A DNA stretch of 64,000 nt from an uncultured Porphyromonadaceae bacterium (GCA_902495075.1 CABUVO010000004.1:1-64000); one strand, 5' to 3'. Numbered from the stretch's first letter, positions 42,488 to 51,560 are shown. Program-made: numbers and translations. The notes: generated from the sequence alone by a model not told the origin.

Positions 42488-44131
42488 TCAGAAGGTTTTG
42501 CCGTAGGAGGCGCGATCGAGGGAGCGGTAGCCGATGGCTTCGGCGATATGGCGGGAAAGCACCGGAGCAGTTACGGCTGCCGCCAAAGCAGAGGAGGCTG
42601 CAGAGGGGGCTACCACAGAGGAGGAGGCTGCCGCTGAGGGGGTTGTCGAGGCGGAGGCGAGGGAGGCTGAGTATTCGAGGTCGGCGATGGTGCGCGCTAC
42701 GCGCAGGATGCGGTCGAAGGCGCGCGCTGACATGTTGAGTCGCGTCATCCGCTCTTTGAGTTTGGCAAGACCCTCTGCATCGGGCCAGGCGTATTCATGC
42801 AAAAGCTTGGAATTCATCTGCGCGTTACAGTGGATGCCCGAATTGTTGCGGAATCGCTCTTGTTGTACAGCCCGCGCCCGCATCACGCGCTCGCGTATGG
42901 CTGCCGAGCTTTCCGCCGGTGTCTTATCTGCCATATCATCGAATGCCACCGGCTCTATCTCAACCTGTATGTCGATACGGTCGAGCAGCGGTCCGGAAAT
43001 TTTATTCATGTATTTACTCACCTGCCCGGGAGTGCAGGTACAGGGCTTCGTAGGATGACCGTAATATCCGCAGGGACACGGGTTCATCGATGCCACAAGC
43101 ATGAAGCTTGCGGGATAATTGACAGTATATTTAGCTCTCGCCACAGTAATCACCCTATCTTCAATTGGTTGCCTCATAACTTCCAATACGTGGCGAGGGA
43201 ATTCAGGGAATTCATCGAGAAATAAAACACCATTATGGGCAAGCGATATTTCTCCCGGCATTGGATTCAAGCCTCCACCTACAAGCGCCACGGGAGATAC
43301 CGTATGGTGAGGGGTGCGGAAGGGGCGGGTGGTCATCAGCATCGAACCTCGCGAGAGTTTTCCTGCTACGGAGTGTATTTTTGTGGTCTCTAATGCTTCC
43401 GCCATGCTCAAAGGGGGAAGTATTGACGGAAGTCTCTTAGCCATCATCGATTTTCCGGCTCCGGGCGGTCCGACCATCAGTATATTGTGTCCTCCGGCAC
43501 ATGCCACCTCAAATGCCCTCTTTACTGATTCCTGACCTTTCACCTCCGAAAAATCGAAATCAAACTCTTCGGATTCCCGATTGAAGAGCTCGCGTGTGTT
43601 TATCCTTACAGGTTCAAGCTGTTCAGAGCCACTCAGCAAAGCTGCTACCTGGGCAAGCGATGAAACACCAAAGACCTCTATCTTATTCACCACCGCCGCC
43701 TCTGTGACATTCGCCTCCGGCACTATCAGTTTCCGGAAACCCATCTCACGTGCCTTTATAGCCATCGGCAACGCCCCTTTTACGGGCATTACAGAGCCGT
43801 CAAGGCTAAGTTCCCCCATCATCATGTAGTCTTCAAGCGCATCGCATTTTATCATCTGCGATGCCGTGAGGAGACCGATTGCAATAGGGAGATCGAATGA
43901 TGCCCCCTCCTTTCTCTCATCGGCAGGAGAAAGATTCACCGTTGTGCGAAAATGGGGGAATGTAAAACCGGAATATTTAATAGCCGAGGCGATGCGCTGA
44001 TAGCTCTCCCTGACAGCTTGATCCGCCATGCCGACAATAGAAAATCCGATGCCATTGTCCATTGCCGTCTCAATCGTCACAGGAAAGGCATCGATGCCGT
44101 TGATTGCAGCAGAATATACTTTTGTCAGCAT
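42488..44131 (-). CDS. ComM/YifB-family Mg-chelatase-like AAA+ ATPase
   Basis: The 547-aa protein has the N-terminal ChlI-like domain ('ETAMDNGIGFSIVGMADQAV', 'TTVNLSPADERKEGASFDLP'), Walker A 'MVGPPGAGKSMMAKRLP' (about 217-233), Walker B 'NGVLFLDEFPEF' and the zinc-like 'NPCPCGYYGHPTKPCTC', then 'SRHIAEAIGYRSLDR' at the end. ComM is a branch-migration helicase that promotes integration of DNA during natural transformation. An Ala/Ser-rich insertion of about 36 residues (42557-42664) interrupts the C-terminal helical domain just before the last conserved motif. It reads away from the RAYT gene's spacer on the same strand. Confidence 0.9.
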   Translation of the reverse strand: MLTKVYSAAINGIDAFPVTIETAMDNGIGFSIVGMADQAVRESYQRIASAIKYSGFTFPHFRTTVNLSPADERKEGASFDLPIAIGLLTASQMIKCDALEDYMMMGELSLDGSVMPVKGALPMAIKAREMGFRKLIVPEANVTEAAVVNKIEVFGVSSLAQVAALLSGSEQLEPVRINTRELFNRESEEFDFDFSEVKGQESVKRAFEVACAGGHNILMVGPPGAGKSMMAKRLPSILPPLSMAEALETTKIHSVAGKLSRGSMLMTTRPFRTPHHTVSPVALVGGGLNPMPGEISLAHNGVLFLDEFPEFPRHVLEVMRQPIEDRVITVARAKYTVNYPASFMLVASMNPCPCGYYGHPTKPCTCTPGQVSKYMNKISGPLLDRIDIQVEIEPVAFDDMADKTPAESSAAIRERVMRARAVQQERFRNNSGIHCNAQMNSKLLHEYAWPDAEGLAKLKERMTRLNMSARAFDRILRVARTIADLEYSASLASASTTPSAAASSSVVAPSAASSALAAAVTAPVLSRHIAEAIGYRSLDRASYGKTF

Positions 44132-44138
44132 AGCATTT

Positions 44139-44183
44139 ACTTCTTACTTCTTACTTTTTACTTTTTACTTCTTACTTTTTACT
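44139..44183. repeat. T-rich heptamer tandem repeat
   Basis: Six units of ACTTCTT or ACTTTTT in exact 7-nt register lie between the ComM gene and the thioredoxin-fold lipoprotein gene; the array includes the lipoprotein stop codon (44179-44181). Confidence 0.75.
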
Positions 44184-45234
44184 CATCACCTATCACTTTC
44201 CGAAAAAGGCTGTCGGCGTCATGAGGATCATCTCCGGCATATTTCTCCTTACCTTTTGAATCGAATACAATAAACCAGGGAGTGCGACCCACACCTGCCC
44301 GCATCATCACCGAATCAGTTTCTCCACGAAAATTCCATCCTCTTACAACTTTTGCCAAAGAATCTCTTCTAACCGCAGATTGCCATGCGATTGAATCCGG
44401 ATCGAAACATACATCCGCTATCACACGCGCTGCCGAATCCGGGAATTCTTTCGCGAGATCTTTTAATATTCCTATGCCTTCATTTCGTTCGGCATCACCC
44501 TCCCGCCAGAAATACAGCAGCATCGGTTTCTTCCCAAGCATCAGAGTATCAACTCCGTTGCCATAAGTATGCAAAATAATCGAGTTAAGTTTATCTGTGA
44601 AAACGGGTGCGTCTTTCAACAGATCCGACCGGCTTACGAGCTGCATCCATTTAGGTTCCAGTGCTTTACCTTCCAATAATTTCCAGAGCTTATGGAAAGT
44701 CGCCTCATCAGCGCGTCGGTCATAATATATCAGCAGGAGGAGGGTCGACAGAGGTTTATCAGGATTTTTTTTCACATAATCGCTCACAGCCTTGTTAACT
44801 TTTTTCGGATCTCCCGAAGCGAGAGAACTACGACTGTCGAGACGCCACTGACTCCATTCCTCTGTAAGCTTATTGCCTGATATCTGCCACGAAAACGGAT
44901 CACTGCTGTCGCCCGTGATTTTAATTTTATCTCCCCTTTCCGCATAAAAAGCAGCCCGAGGCACTGATCCCGATTCCATTATGAAAACAATAGTCGGATT
45001 ACGGGTGGCGCATATCATCTGCACTTTCCCCTGCTGCACAGCCGCCACTGTTTCCACAAACCATCCTTTCGCAGGATCCGACGCGTAATAGATCATCTTA
45101 TATGCGTCGTTTACATTCTTCGGCAACTGAAAATCAACCTTTACCTCATTTTTCACGCATCCCACCAATGCGACAAGCACAAAGAGAAGAAGGAATTTAG
45201 TTATATGTTTATGGCTTATGCCTCTCATATCCAT
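44179..45234 (-). CDS. Thioredoxin-fold lipoprotein without CXXC
   Basis: The lipobox is 'LVALVGC' (about Cys26). An N-terminal DUF4369-like domain ('VKVDFQLPKNVNDAYKMIYY', 'PTIVFIMES') is followed by a helical middle and a thioredoxin-like C-terminal domain ('KKPMLLYFWREGDAERN', about 235-252; 'GRTPWFIVFDSKGKEKYAGD'). Typical Bacteroidales family members carry a CxxC at the 'FW' position; here it is replaced by R-E-G-D, so redox activity is unlikely. It is probably an outer-membrane or periplasmic lipoprotein of unknown role. Its stop lies in a heptamer array. Confidence 0.8.
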   Translation of the reverse strand: MDMRGISHKHITKFLLLFVLVALVGCVKNEVKVDFQLPKNVNDAYKMIYYASDPAKGWFVETVAAVQQGKVQMICATRNPTIVFIMESGSVPRAAFYAERGDKIKITGDSSDPFSWQISGNKLTEEWSQWRLDSRSSLASGDPKKVNKAVSDYVKKNPDKPLSTLLLLIYYDRRADEATFHKLWKLLEGKALEPKWMQLVSRSDLLKDAPVFTDKLNSIILHTYGNGVDTLMLGKKPMLLYFWREGDAERNEGIGILKDLAKEFPDSAARVIADVCFDPDSIAWQSAVRRDSLAKVVRGWNFRGETDSVMMRAGVGRTPWFIVFDSKGKEKYAGDDPHDADSLFRKVIGDE

Positions 45235-45300
45235 TCAAGTTTATGAAATTATTCAGACGCAAATTGCTTTTAACCAACTTCGATTCCACGAAAATACAAA

Positions 45301-45334
45301 AAAAATGTCTGATATGAAAATATCAGACATTTTT
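45301..45334 (-). terminator. Terminator after the WYL regulator
   Basis: AAAAATGTCTGATAT (45301-45315), a GAAA tetraloop and ATATCAGACATTTTT (45320-45334) form a perfect 15-bp stem, 27 nt after the WYL stop. Confidence 0.9.
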
Positions 45335-45361
45335 ATAATTCGCATCAAGCCTCAATGCGGT

Positions 45362-46276
45362 TTATCGAGCATATTTTTCAGACATTCTCCGGATCCTCTC
45401 AGCCATTTCATTGCGGAGTTCCTGAGGACTTACAACCTCTGCATCATCGCCCATCGACAGGATCCTGCGTTTGAATTCCTCTCCCGGCACAAGATTATAT
45501 TCAAAAATCGAAGAATCATAATCCGCCATCACCTCCTTCTGTGAATCGTGGAGCTGCTGCGTGCGTATAAGGTCTCGCGTGCCATCTCCGATACGGAGTC
45601 TGATCGTAACAGGCTCCAGCCGGGGATCAACATCCATTCCATAGTAATTCTTGAAAAACTTCACGGGTTCGAAGCTCTCATCATACGTGAATTTTATATC
45701 CGAAATATCCAGATTTAGAATCCTTGAGAAATCAAAGACGAGCATATCATCCTTGCCGTGACGTTTGCCGAGGAGATACCAGGAGTTACCCCAGAACCTT
45801 ACGCAATATGGCTCGATGGTAAATTCTGTAAGATGATCGGCTGTCATGGGAACGGAGTTCAGTATCTTAACACACACGCCGAGTTCCATAGCCTCAATGG
45901 TGGCTGCCAGACCGAACTTCTCATCAGGATTAACATTTGCGAGCACCCGGGATTGCGCACTCGAAATATTACTCAAGGCATGAGAATTGCTCAGAGTCTG
46001 GAGCATCCAGATCTTAAGCTTCGAAGAATGCTTTGATTCTCCGCTCTCTGCGATATAATAGTAGTTACCACCCTTACGATTACATGCTATCTTAATACCG
46101 AAAAGTCCTTCTACAACTTCACGGTGATTATGAAACGTGCGTAGGGCCAATGGCGAACGATCTTCATTCAGCGGAGACCTTTCCCATAGGTTAGAAATCT
46201 CTTCGTAGGTTAGTTTACCTGCCTGGTTGACCACATCTATCAACCACACATATCTTTTAAACAAGTCGCTGGTCAT
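45362..46276 (-). CDS. WYL-domain transcriptional regulator
   Basis: The 304-aa protein has an N-terminal helix-turn-helix-like region ('LTYEEISNLWERSPLNED', 'ALRTFHNHREVVEGLFGIKI') and a WYL domain ('YCVRFWGNSWYLLGKRHGKD', about 150-170, with the R-x-W-Y-L core) followed by the C-terminal WCX region ('PQELRNEMAERIRRMSEKYA'). WYL regulators sense nucleic acid or small ligands and often control stress or defence genes. The adjacent genes (a lipoprotein, manC) do not reveal the target. It is transcribed alone, with a -7 element at 46350-46357 and its own terminator. Confidence 0.88.
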   Translation of the reverse strand: MTSDLFKRYVWLIDVVNQAGKLTYEEISNLWERSPLNEDRSPLALRTFHNHREVVEGLFGIKIACNRKGGNYYYIAESGESKHSSKLKIWMLQTLSNSHALSNISSAQSRVLANVNPDEKFGLAATIEAMELGVCVKILNSVPMTADHLTEFTIEPYCVRFWGNSWYLLGKRHGKDDMLVFDFSRILNLDISDIKFTYDESFEPVKFFKNYYGMDVDPRLEPVTIRLRIGDGTRDLIRTQQLHDSQKEVMADYDSSIFEYNLVPGEEFKRRILSMGDDAEVVSPQELRNEMAERIRRMSEKYAR

Positions 46277-46349
46277 GCCGTTAAAACTACTTGATTATTG
46301 TATTATAACTGCTTTAGTATTAGAAAAGGAACTTTTATCCTTACAAACG

Positions 46350-46357
46350 CAAAATTA
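46350..46357 (-). promoter_or_regulatory. -7 element of the WYL regulator gene
   Basis: TAATTTTG on the minus strand (CAAAATTA at 46350-46357), about 75 nt before the start codon. Confidence 0.45.
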
Positions 46358-46380
46358 CTAAAGTTTTTCTAAAATTACAA

Positions 46381-46412
46381 CAATGGACCGCACCAAAAGG
46401 CACGATCCATTG
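46381..46412 (-). terminator. Hairpin downstream of manC
   Basis: As minus-strand RNA, bases 46412-46399 and 46394-46381 pair along 14 bp (three G-U pairs) around a UUUU loop, followed by UUGUAAUUUU. It is about 120 nt after the manC stop, so it may be manC's terminator. Confidence 0.5.
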
Positions 46413-46528
46413 CATTTTTGTATCGTTTTAAATAGCAAAAGTTCTGTTTTATACAATTATTGCAACAATTTGTCACATTTTATTGCCAAAACATCTTCAC
46501 AATTCAGGACACAAAATCAAGAAGCTGC

Positions 46529-47614
46529 CTAAACATAATCTTCTCCAAATCGAGTGCGCACATCGTTCACAATGTTCCGGATTCTCTGCTCCTCATCGAT
46601 TGGATATATCAGAAGGGCGTTCCCATTTTCAGCAACAATATAATTGTCGAGTCCGGCTGCAACCACGATCTTATCTTTGTCCACGGCAAATATATTATTC
46701 TTGCAATCATAAGTCAGGACTTTGCAATTCTGAGTCACATTCCCATCCTGATTATGGGGGGATGCATCATACAACGCTTTCCAGGAGCCCAGATCGCTCC
46801 ATCCAAGATCAGCAGTTTTCACATAAACATTGTCAGCCTTCTCCATAATGGCATAGTCAATGGAAATGGAGGGGGTGTTTGGGAATGACGCATTTATAAA
46901 AGTCATCTCTCCCGATGTGCCATAGACTCCAACTCCGGGATTGAATACGGCGGCTGTCTCCCTGTCATATTTGTCAAAAGCTTTCAGGATACTGTCGGCT
47001 CTCCAGAGGAATATGCCGGCATTCCAGAAAAACTCACCCGTAGAGAGAAATACCTTCGCCATTTCAAGATTCGGCTTTTCCGTAAAGGATTTGACCTTGC
47101 AAATACCCGGGAAATCTTTTACCGGATGTCCCTGCTGAATATAGCCGTATCCCGTTGCAGGACTTGTCGGTTTTATGCCAAGTGTGAGCAAGCGATCTCC
47201 TTTTTCCACAAATTCAAAGCCCTCTTCAAGAGTCTTCCTGAACACCTCCTCCTTGAGAATAAGATGGTCAGAAGGCAACGTTACAATAGATGCCTCAGGA
47301 TCAAGAGCTTGAATATGACGCGATGCCCAGCAAACGCAGGGAGCTGTATTGCGGCGAGCTGGCTCGAGAAGGATATTGCTTTCTTTTATATCCGGCAATT
47401 GCTCCCTAATTATCGACGCATACGCGCTGTTTGTCACAAGGATAATTCTCGATGGGTCAACAATCGGACTAATGCGGTCAACCGTAAGCTGTAACAGACT
47501 GCGACCAGTGCCGAAAAAATCCAAAAACTGTTTAGGCATGCCGCTGCGGCTGAAAGGCCAGAAGCGTGTGCCAACGCCGCCACACATAATGACGCAATAT
47601 CTATGGGGATTCAT
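46529..47614 (-). CDS. manC: Mannose-1-phosphate guanylyltransferase
   Basis: The 361-aa nucleotidyltransferase begins 'CVIMCGGVGTRFWPFSRSGM' (residues 8-27; G-G-x-G-T-R GTP-binding loop) and continues with 'PKQFLDFFG', 'LLEPARRNTAPCV' and 'EKPN' plus 'WNAGIFLWRAD'. It makes GDP-mannose from mannose-1-phosphate and GTP, for GDP-fucose, capsule or LPS sugars. It is the single-domain form without the C-terminal isomerase domain. Upstream, between it and the Na/Pi symporter gene, lies a heptamer inverted array. Confidence 0.93.
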   Translation of the reverse strand: MNPHRYCVIMCGGVGTRFWPFSRSGMPKQFLDFFGTGRSLLQLTVDRISPIVDPSRIILVTNSAYASIIREQLPDIKESNILLEPARRNTAPCVCWASRHIQALDPEASIVTLPSDHLILKEEVFRKTLEEGFEFVEKGDRLLTLGIKPTSPATGYGYIQQGHPVKDFPGICKVKSFTEKPNLEMAKVFLSTGEFFWNAGIFLWRADSILKAFDKYDRETAAVFNPGVGVYGTSGEMTFINASFPNTPSISIDYAIMEKADNVYVKTADLGWSDLGSWKALYDASPHNQDGNVTQNCKVLTYDCKNNIFAVDKDKIVVAAGLDNYIVAENGNALLIYPIDEEQRIRNIVNDVRTRFGEDYV

Positions 47615-47658
47615 TTTTTATAATGTTAAATGTGTAATGAATAATGTTAAATTTTAAA

Positions 47659-47749
47659 GGTTTTAGGCTTTAGGTTTTAGGCTTTAGAAAGCTTCGCCTA
47701 GCCTAACGCCTAATACCTAATGCCTAACGCCTAATGCCTAACGCCTAAA
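47659..47749. repeat. Heptamer inverted array without a gene
   Basis: The left arm (47659-47687) has TTTTAGG/TTTAGGC units. The right arm (47696-47749) has about seven GCCTAAC/GCCTAAT units. They face each other around AAAGCTTCG. The array fills the spacer between the Na/Pi symporter stop (47754) and manC. Confidence 0.8.
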
Positions 47750-47753
47750 AAGA

Positions 47754-49541
47754 TTAATCCAACACCGGCTTGAACTGATGTTTGACACCTTCCACTACAT
47801 TTAGCATATAGTCACCAAGTTTCTCAGCCTCGCCAATAAGATCCATGAAGAATATACCTTCCTGATAATCATATTCCTTATTGTTGATATTGAAGATATT
47901 GCCATCGCGAAGCTTATTGCGAAGATTATTGATTTCCCGCTCTTTGTTATAGGCGGCAACAACTTTCGAACTGTCTGGTGTCTCCATCTCTTCAAGAAGA
48001 CCAAGCATATTCTTCATGGCATCTGTCACCATATCGAACATCTGATCTATTTCATGCATTACCGGTGGTGCAAAATTTACATGATTCTGCACCTTACGCT
48101 GCAAGGTCTTCGCAACATTGAAACATCCGTCGGCAATCGATTCTATCTCGCTGATGATTCTGAGCATACCGGAAATCCTCATTTTACCTTCAGGACTCAG
48201 ACGACCCTCAGCCACTTTATTCAGATAGCTGCCGATCTCGATTTCCATTCTGTCGGAAATCTCTTCATATTTCTCCATGCGGCTGTAAATCTCGGTATAC
48301 TTATCCTCCTTCGGATCTGTATGGATTAACTCACGTGCCATACCGAGCATTCGGTCCACACGTTGACCATAAAGCACAATCTCTTTCTGTGCCTGCGTGA
48401 TGTTAAGCTCGGAAGCCGACAGAATTCCACGACCGATATATTTGAGTGTGAATTCTTCCTCTTCGTCTTTATGACGGGTAGGCATGATCCAGCACACAAT
48501 CTTGACATAAAGTTTCGTGAACCATATCATCACAAGCAGGTTACACGCATTGAACACCGTCGGGAACATTGCCAGACCAAAAGCGATGCAGCTCTGTGCG
48601 CGGGAGGTTAATCCTCCCTTCTCCGTGAAGAGCGTTGTGTCGCGCATACCGGCTTCCTGCGCCTCACTGATATCCAGGGGATTCATACCGTCGCATGCCT
48701 TCGTAATATCAGCTACAAGCTCGCAGAAGGGATGGAAAATACACAACACGATAAGCGATCCAAGCACATTAAACAATACATGTCCCATAGCTGTGCGCTT
48801 GGCAGCGAGATTACCGCTCAGCGATGCGAGAACAGGTGTAATCGTGGTTCCTATATTGCCACCAAGAATGATCGCACATCCCAAAGAGAAGGATATCCAA
48901 CCCTGAGAACACATGATCAACGTGATGGCAAATGTGGCGGCAGAACTCTGCGCCACCATAGTCACAACAATACCGATAGTGAAGAAAATCAATATGGATC
49001 CAACACCAAGTGTGGTGTAATTGGTCAGGAATTCAAGCATTCCCGGATTTTCCTGAAGATTAGGCACATACTTGCTGATAAGATCCAGACCCATAAACAG
49101 GAAGCAGAAACCAATCAGGAACTCCCCGAAGCTCTTGTATCCGCTTTTCTTCATGAATAGCATCGGGACGCCTATCGCAAGCAACAGGATACTATAATCG
49201 GAGATACTGACCTCAAATGAGAATGCCGAAATAATCCATGTTGTAGCGGTAGTACCCACATTGGCACCGAAAATCACAGCCATTGACTGTTGAAGGCTCA
49301 TCAGCCCGGCATTTACGAAACTGACGACCATCACCGTTGATGCGCTCGAACTCTGAATAAGGGCTGTGATCAGGATTCCGGTCATCACGCCGGTGACCCT
49401 GTTTTTAGTCATGACTCCGAGAATATTGCGCAGGCGGTCACCTGCCACTTTCTGCAAGCCCTCACTCATAACCTTCATTCCATAAAGGAAAAGGCATACA
49501 GATCCTAATAGGCTGATAAAATCAACAACTGTATAATTCAT
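47754..49541 (-). CDS. Na+/phosphate symporter with PhoU-like domain
   Basis: The 595-aa membrane protein has two Na/Pi-cotransporter repeats, each with a QSS motif ('TALIQSSSASTVMVVSF' and 'VAQSSAATFAITLIM'), multiple transmembrane helices (about residues 5-330), and a C-terminal cytoplasmic PhoU-like helical domain ('SRMEKYEEISDRMEIEIGSY', 'ISEIESIADGCFNVAKTL'). It imports phosphate (or a similar anion) with sodium. A -7 element sits 81 nt upstream. The symporter is divergent from folA. Confidence 0.93.
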   Translation of the reverse strand: MNYTVVDFISLLGSVCLFLYGMKVMSEGLQKVAGDRLRNILGVMTKNRVTGVMTGILITALIQSSSASTVMVVSFVNAGLMSLQQSMAVIFGANVGTTATTWIISAFSFEVSISDYSILLLAIGVPMLFMKKSGYKSFGEFLIGFCFLFMGLDLISKYVPNLQENPGMLEFLTNYTTLGVGSILIFFTIGIVVTMVAQSSAATFAITLIMCSQGWISFSLGCAIILGGNIGTTITPVLASLSGNLAAKRTAMGHVLFNVLGSLIVLCIFHPFCELVADITKACDGMNPLDISEAQEAGMRDTTLFTEKGGLTSRAQSCIAFGLAMFPTVFNACNLLVMIWFTKLYVKIVCWIMPTRHKDEEEEFTLKYIGRGILSASELNITQAQKEIVLYGQRVDRMLGMARELIHTDPKEDKYTEIYSRMEKYEEISDRMEIEIGSYLNKVAEGRLSPEGKMRISGMLRIISEIESIADGCFNVAKTLQRKVQNHVNFAPPVMHEIDQMFDMVTDAMKNMLGLLEEMETPDSSKVVAAYNKEREINNLRNKLRDGNIFNINNKEYDYQEGIFFMDLIGEAEKLGDYMLNVVEGVKHQFKPVLD

Positions 49542-49621
49542 CGATAAATCGGTTGCGTATATTTCGAAGTTGTTTAAGCAACTTCTTTATTAAAACAGAT
49601 AATAATCTCTATTCATTTCTG

Positions 49622-49629
49622 CAAAATTA
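49622..49629 (-). promoter_or_regulatory. -7 element of the Na/Pi symporter gene
   Basis: TAATTTTG on the minus strand (CAAAATTA at 49622-49629), 81 nt before the start codon. Confidence 0.45.
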
Positions 49630-49689
49630 CGGAAATATTTCGATAATTTTATTAATTTTACTATCGAATTCACCGATTTTTTTATTCCA

Positions 49690-50283
49690 ATGGTAATATC
49701 TTATCTTTTCCCTTCGGATTCCGATTCGATTTCCGAAAAAGACATCAGCCAGTCTGTGCCTTTTTCCACTTTCAATTCCTCAACATCGCGCCTTCGTCCG
49801 CTAATTGCAATTGTAGCGATGGCAAAAGACAGGGCGATCGGTCGCAACGGATCAATTCCATGGCGACTGCCTGAAGATATGGCACATTTCAAATCCACGA
49901 CCATGGGACATCCCATTATAATGGGACGTAAAACGTGGGAATCTCTGCCAAAACGACCGCTCCCCGGTCGTCGGAATATAGTGATTTCGCGCAATGCGGA
50001 TTATAAAGCCGAAGGAGCCGAAATATTCCCGGCTATCGAAGATGCGATTGCAGCTTGCGAACTGACGGAATCACCGGTGATAATAGGCGGCTCTCAATTA
50101 TATCACTCAGCTCTACCCTATTGCACAGAATTGATAATCACAGAAATAGACACAACCATACCCGATGCTGACACCCATTTCCCCGTCCTTGATAAAAACG
50201 ACTGGCAAATGATATCGGCTTCAGAACCGTCAATTTCAAGAACCGGTCTTTTATATAGATTTGTCATATACCGCAGGAAATGA
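49690..50283 (+). CDS. folA: Dihydrofolate reductase
   Basis: The enzyme starts at about residue 37 with 'PLIAIVAMAKDRAIGRNGSI' and has 'PWRLPEDMAHFKSTTMGHPI' (substrate/NADPH region, catalytic acid in 'WRLPEDM'), 'MGRKTWESLP' and 'VIIGGSQLYH'. It reduces dihydrofolate to tetrahydrofolate. The first about 36 residues ('MVISYLFPSDSDS...') are an unusual extension; the only ATG upstream of the conserved core is at 49690, so the extension may be real or the true start may be a non-ATG codon. The stop overlaps the start of the glycosyltransferase gene by 4 nt (ATGA). Confidence 0.93.
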   Translation: MVISYLFPSDSDSISEKDISQSVPFSTFNSSTSRLRPLIAIVAMAKDRAIGRNGSIPWRLPEDMAHFKSTTMGHPIIMGRKTWESLPKRPLPGRRNIVISRNADYKAEGAEIFPAIEDAIAACELTESPVIIGGSQLYHSALPYCTELIITEIDTTIPDADTHFPVLDKNDWQMISASEPSISRTGLLYRFVIYRRK

Positions 50284-51542
50284 AAATAGCGCTCGTTTGC
50301 AAATCCGACTCCACGGGAGGAGCCGCAGTGGTGACATTCAGGCTGATGAATGCTTTACGACGGAAAGGCATCGACGCACGCATGATTGTGGCTGAGAAAA
50401 AGTCTGATTCTCCATGGGTTATAGAAGCGGCATCAGGAAATTCAGTCCGCTTCCCTTTTATCGCTGAAAGACTAAGAATATTTTTCGCCAACGGATTTAA
50501 CCGAAATACTCTCTTTCAGATAGACACGGCATCCAATGGCATCCCCCTGCATCGTATCCAATTCATAAAAGATGCAAATGTAATTTGCCTCAACTGGGTA
50601 AACCAGGGAATGCTTTCAATCAAAGGGCTTCAAAAGCTTACTGCCCTCGGCAAGCCACTTGTCTGGACCATGCACGACATGTGGAATATGACCGGTATTT
50701 GCCATCATGCAGGCTACTGCCATCATTTCCTTAGCCCCGGCGGGGAATGCGGCAATTGTCCTTTGCTTGGGAGTAAGGCATCAAGCAAGGATATTTCTCA
50801 CAAGACATGGCTGCGCAAGCAAAAACTTTACTCCCGGGCAGACATACATTTCGTAGCGGTAAGCAATTGGCTCGCAGAAACAGCCCGGCGGTCAACATTA
50901 ATGAAAGACGGCGATATTTCCGTAATACCCAATGCATTCCCAATAAACGCATCTCCACTTAAGAACCGGAAGAAAGATTTCCCAACTGATTCCTCTCCAT
51001 TGAAAAAAATCATATTCGGAGCCGCACGCATAGACGATCCGGTCAAAGGGCATCACACTTTGGTCGAGGCAACCCGGATTCTGACAGAAAAATATCCGGA
51101 AGAATCAAAGAATCTTGAGCTTGTCACATTCGGTTCGCTCAAAGACCCTGAGGCTCTGAAAGGTGTGACAATCCGCCATAGGCACCTTGGTCGCATTTCT
51201 CCCGAAGAGATACGCTCAGTATATGAATCCGGCGCGGTGGTGGTATCAACATCCGAATGGGAAACACTTCCCGGCACGCTCATAGAGGGCCAGGCATGGG
51301 GGTGTGTACCCGTGGCTCTCAATCACGGAGGGCAACCTGATATCATCGACCATATGCAAACAGGGTATCTGGCGCCATGGAGCGATGACGTAAAAGAAAA
51401 TGCCCTCCGCATAGCGGAAGGCATTATATGGGGTCTAAAAAACCGGGATACTATAAAAGACCGGATGCAACGTTCAGTAATTGAAAAATTTGCCGAAGAT
51501 TCAGTTGCTGATCAATACCTACAGCTTTTCAAGAATCTGTAA
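50280..51542 (+). CDS. GT4-type glycosyltransferase
   Basis: The 420-aa protein has the GT-B fold: N-terminal 'KSDSTGGAAVVTFRLMNAL' (9-27), a Cys/His-rich insertion ('CHHAGYCHHF...GECGNCPLL', about 140-165) seen in WcaC-like enzymes, and the C-terminal donor-binding 'EWETLPGTLIEGQAWGCVPV' (about 320-340, E-x7-E motif) followed by 'ALNHGGQPDIIDH'. It transfers a nucleotide-sugar hexose in capsule, LPS or exopolysaccharide synthesis. The four Cys with His look like a small zinc site. It overlaps folA by 4 nt, so it is co-translated with an unrelated gene. Confidence 0.85.
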   Translation: MKIALVCKSDSTGGAAVVTFRLMNALRRKGIDARMIVAEKKSDSPWVIEAASGNSVRFPFIAERLRIFFANGFNRNTLFQIDTASNGIPLHRIQFIKDANVICLNWVNQGMLSIKGLQKLTALGKPLVWTMHDMWNMTGICHHAGYCHHFLSPGGECGNCPLLGSKASSKDISHKTWLRKQKLYSRADIHFVAVSNWLAETARRSTLMKDGDISVIPNAFPINASPLKNRKKDFPTDSSPLKKIIFGAARIDDPVKGHHTLVEATRILTEKYPEESKNLELVTFGSLKDPEALKGVTIRHRHLGRISPEEIRSVYESGAVVVSTSEWETLPGTLIEGQAWGCVPVALNHGGQPDIIDHMQTGYLAPWSDDVKENALRIAEGIIWGLKNRDTIKDRMQRSVIEKFAEDSVADQYLQLFKNL

Positions 51543-51560
51543 CGTCCTACTTTCCCGCTT

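Noticed and set aside
42534..43058. Plus-strand frame of 174 codons opposite comM
   Set aside because: Ala/Glu-rich shadow of the GC-rich antisense strand of ComM; the ComM motifs are on the minus strand.
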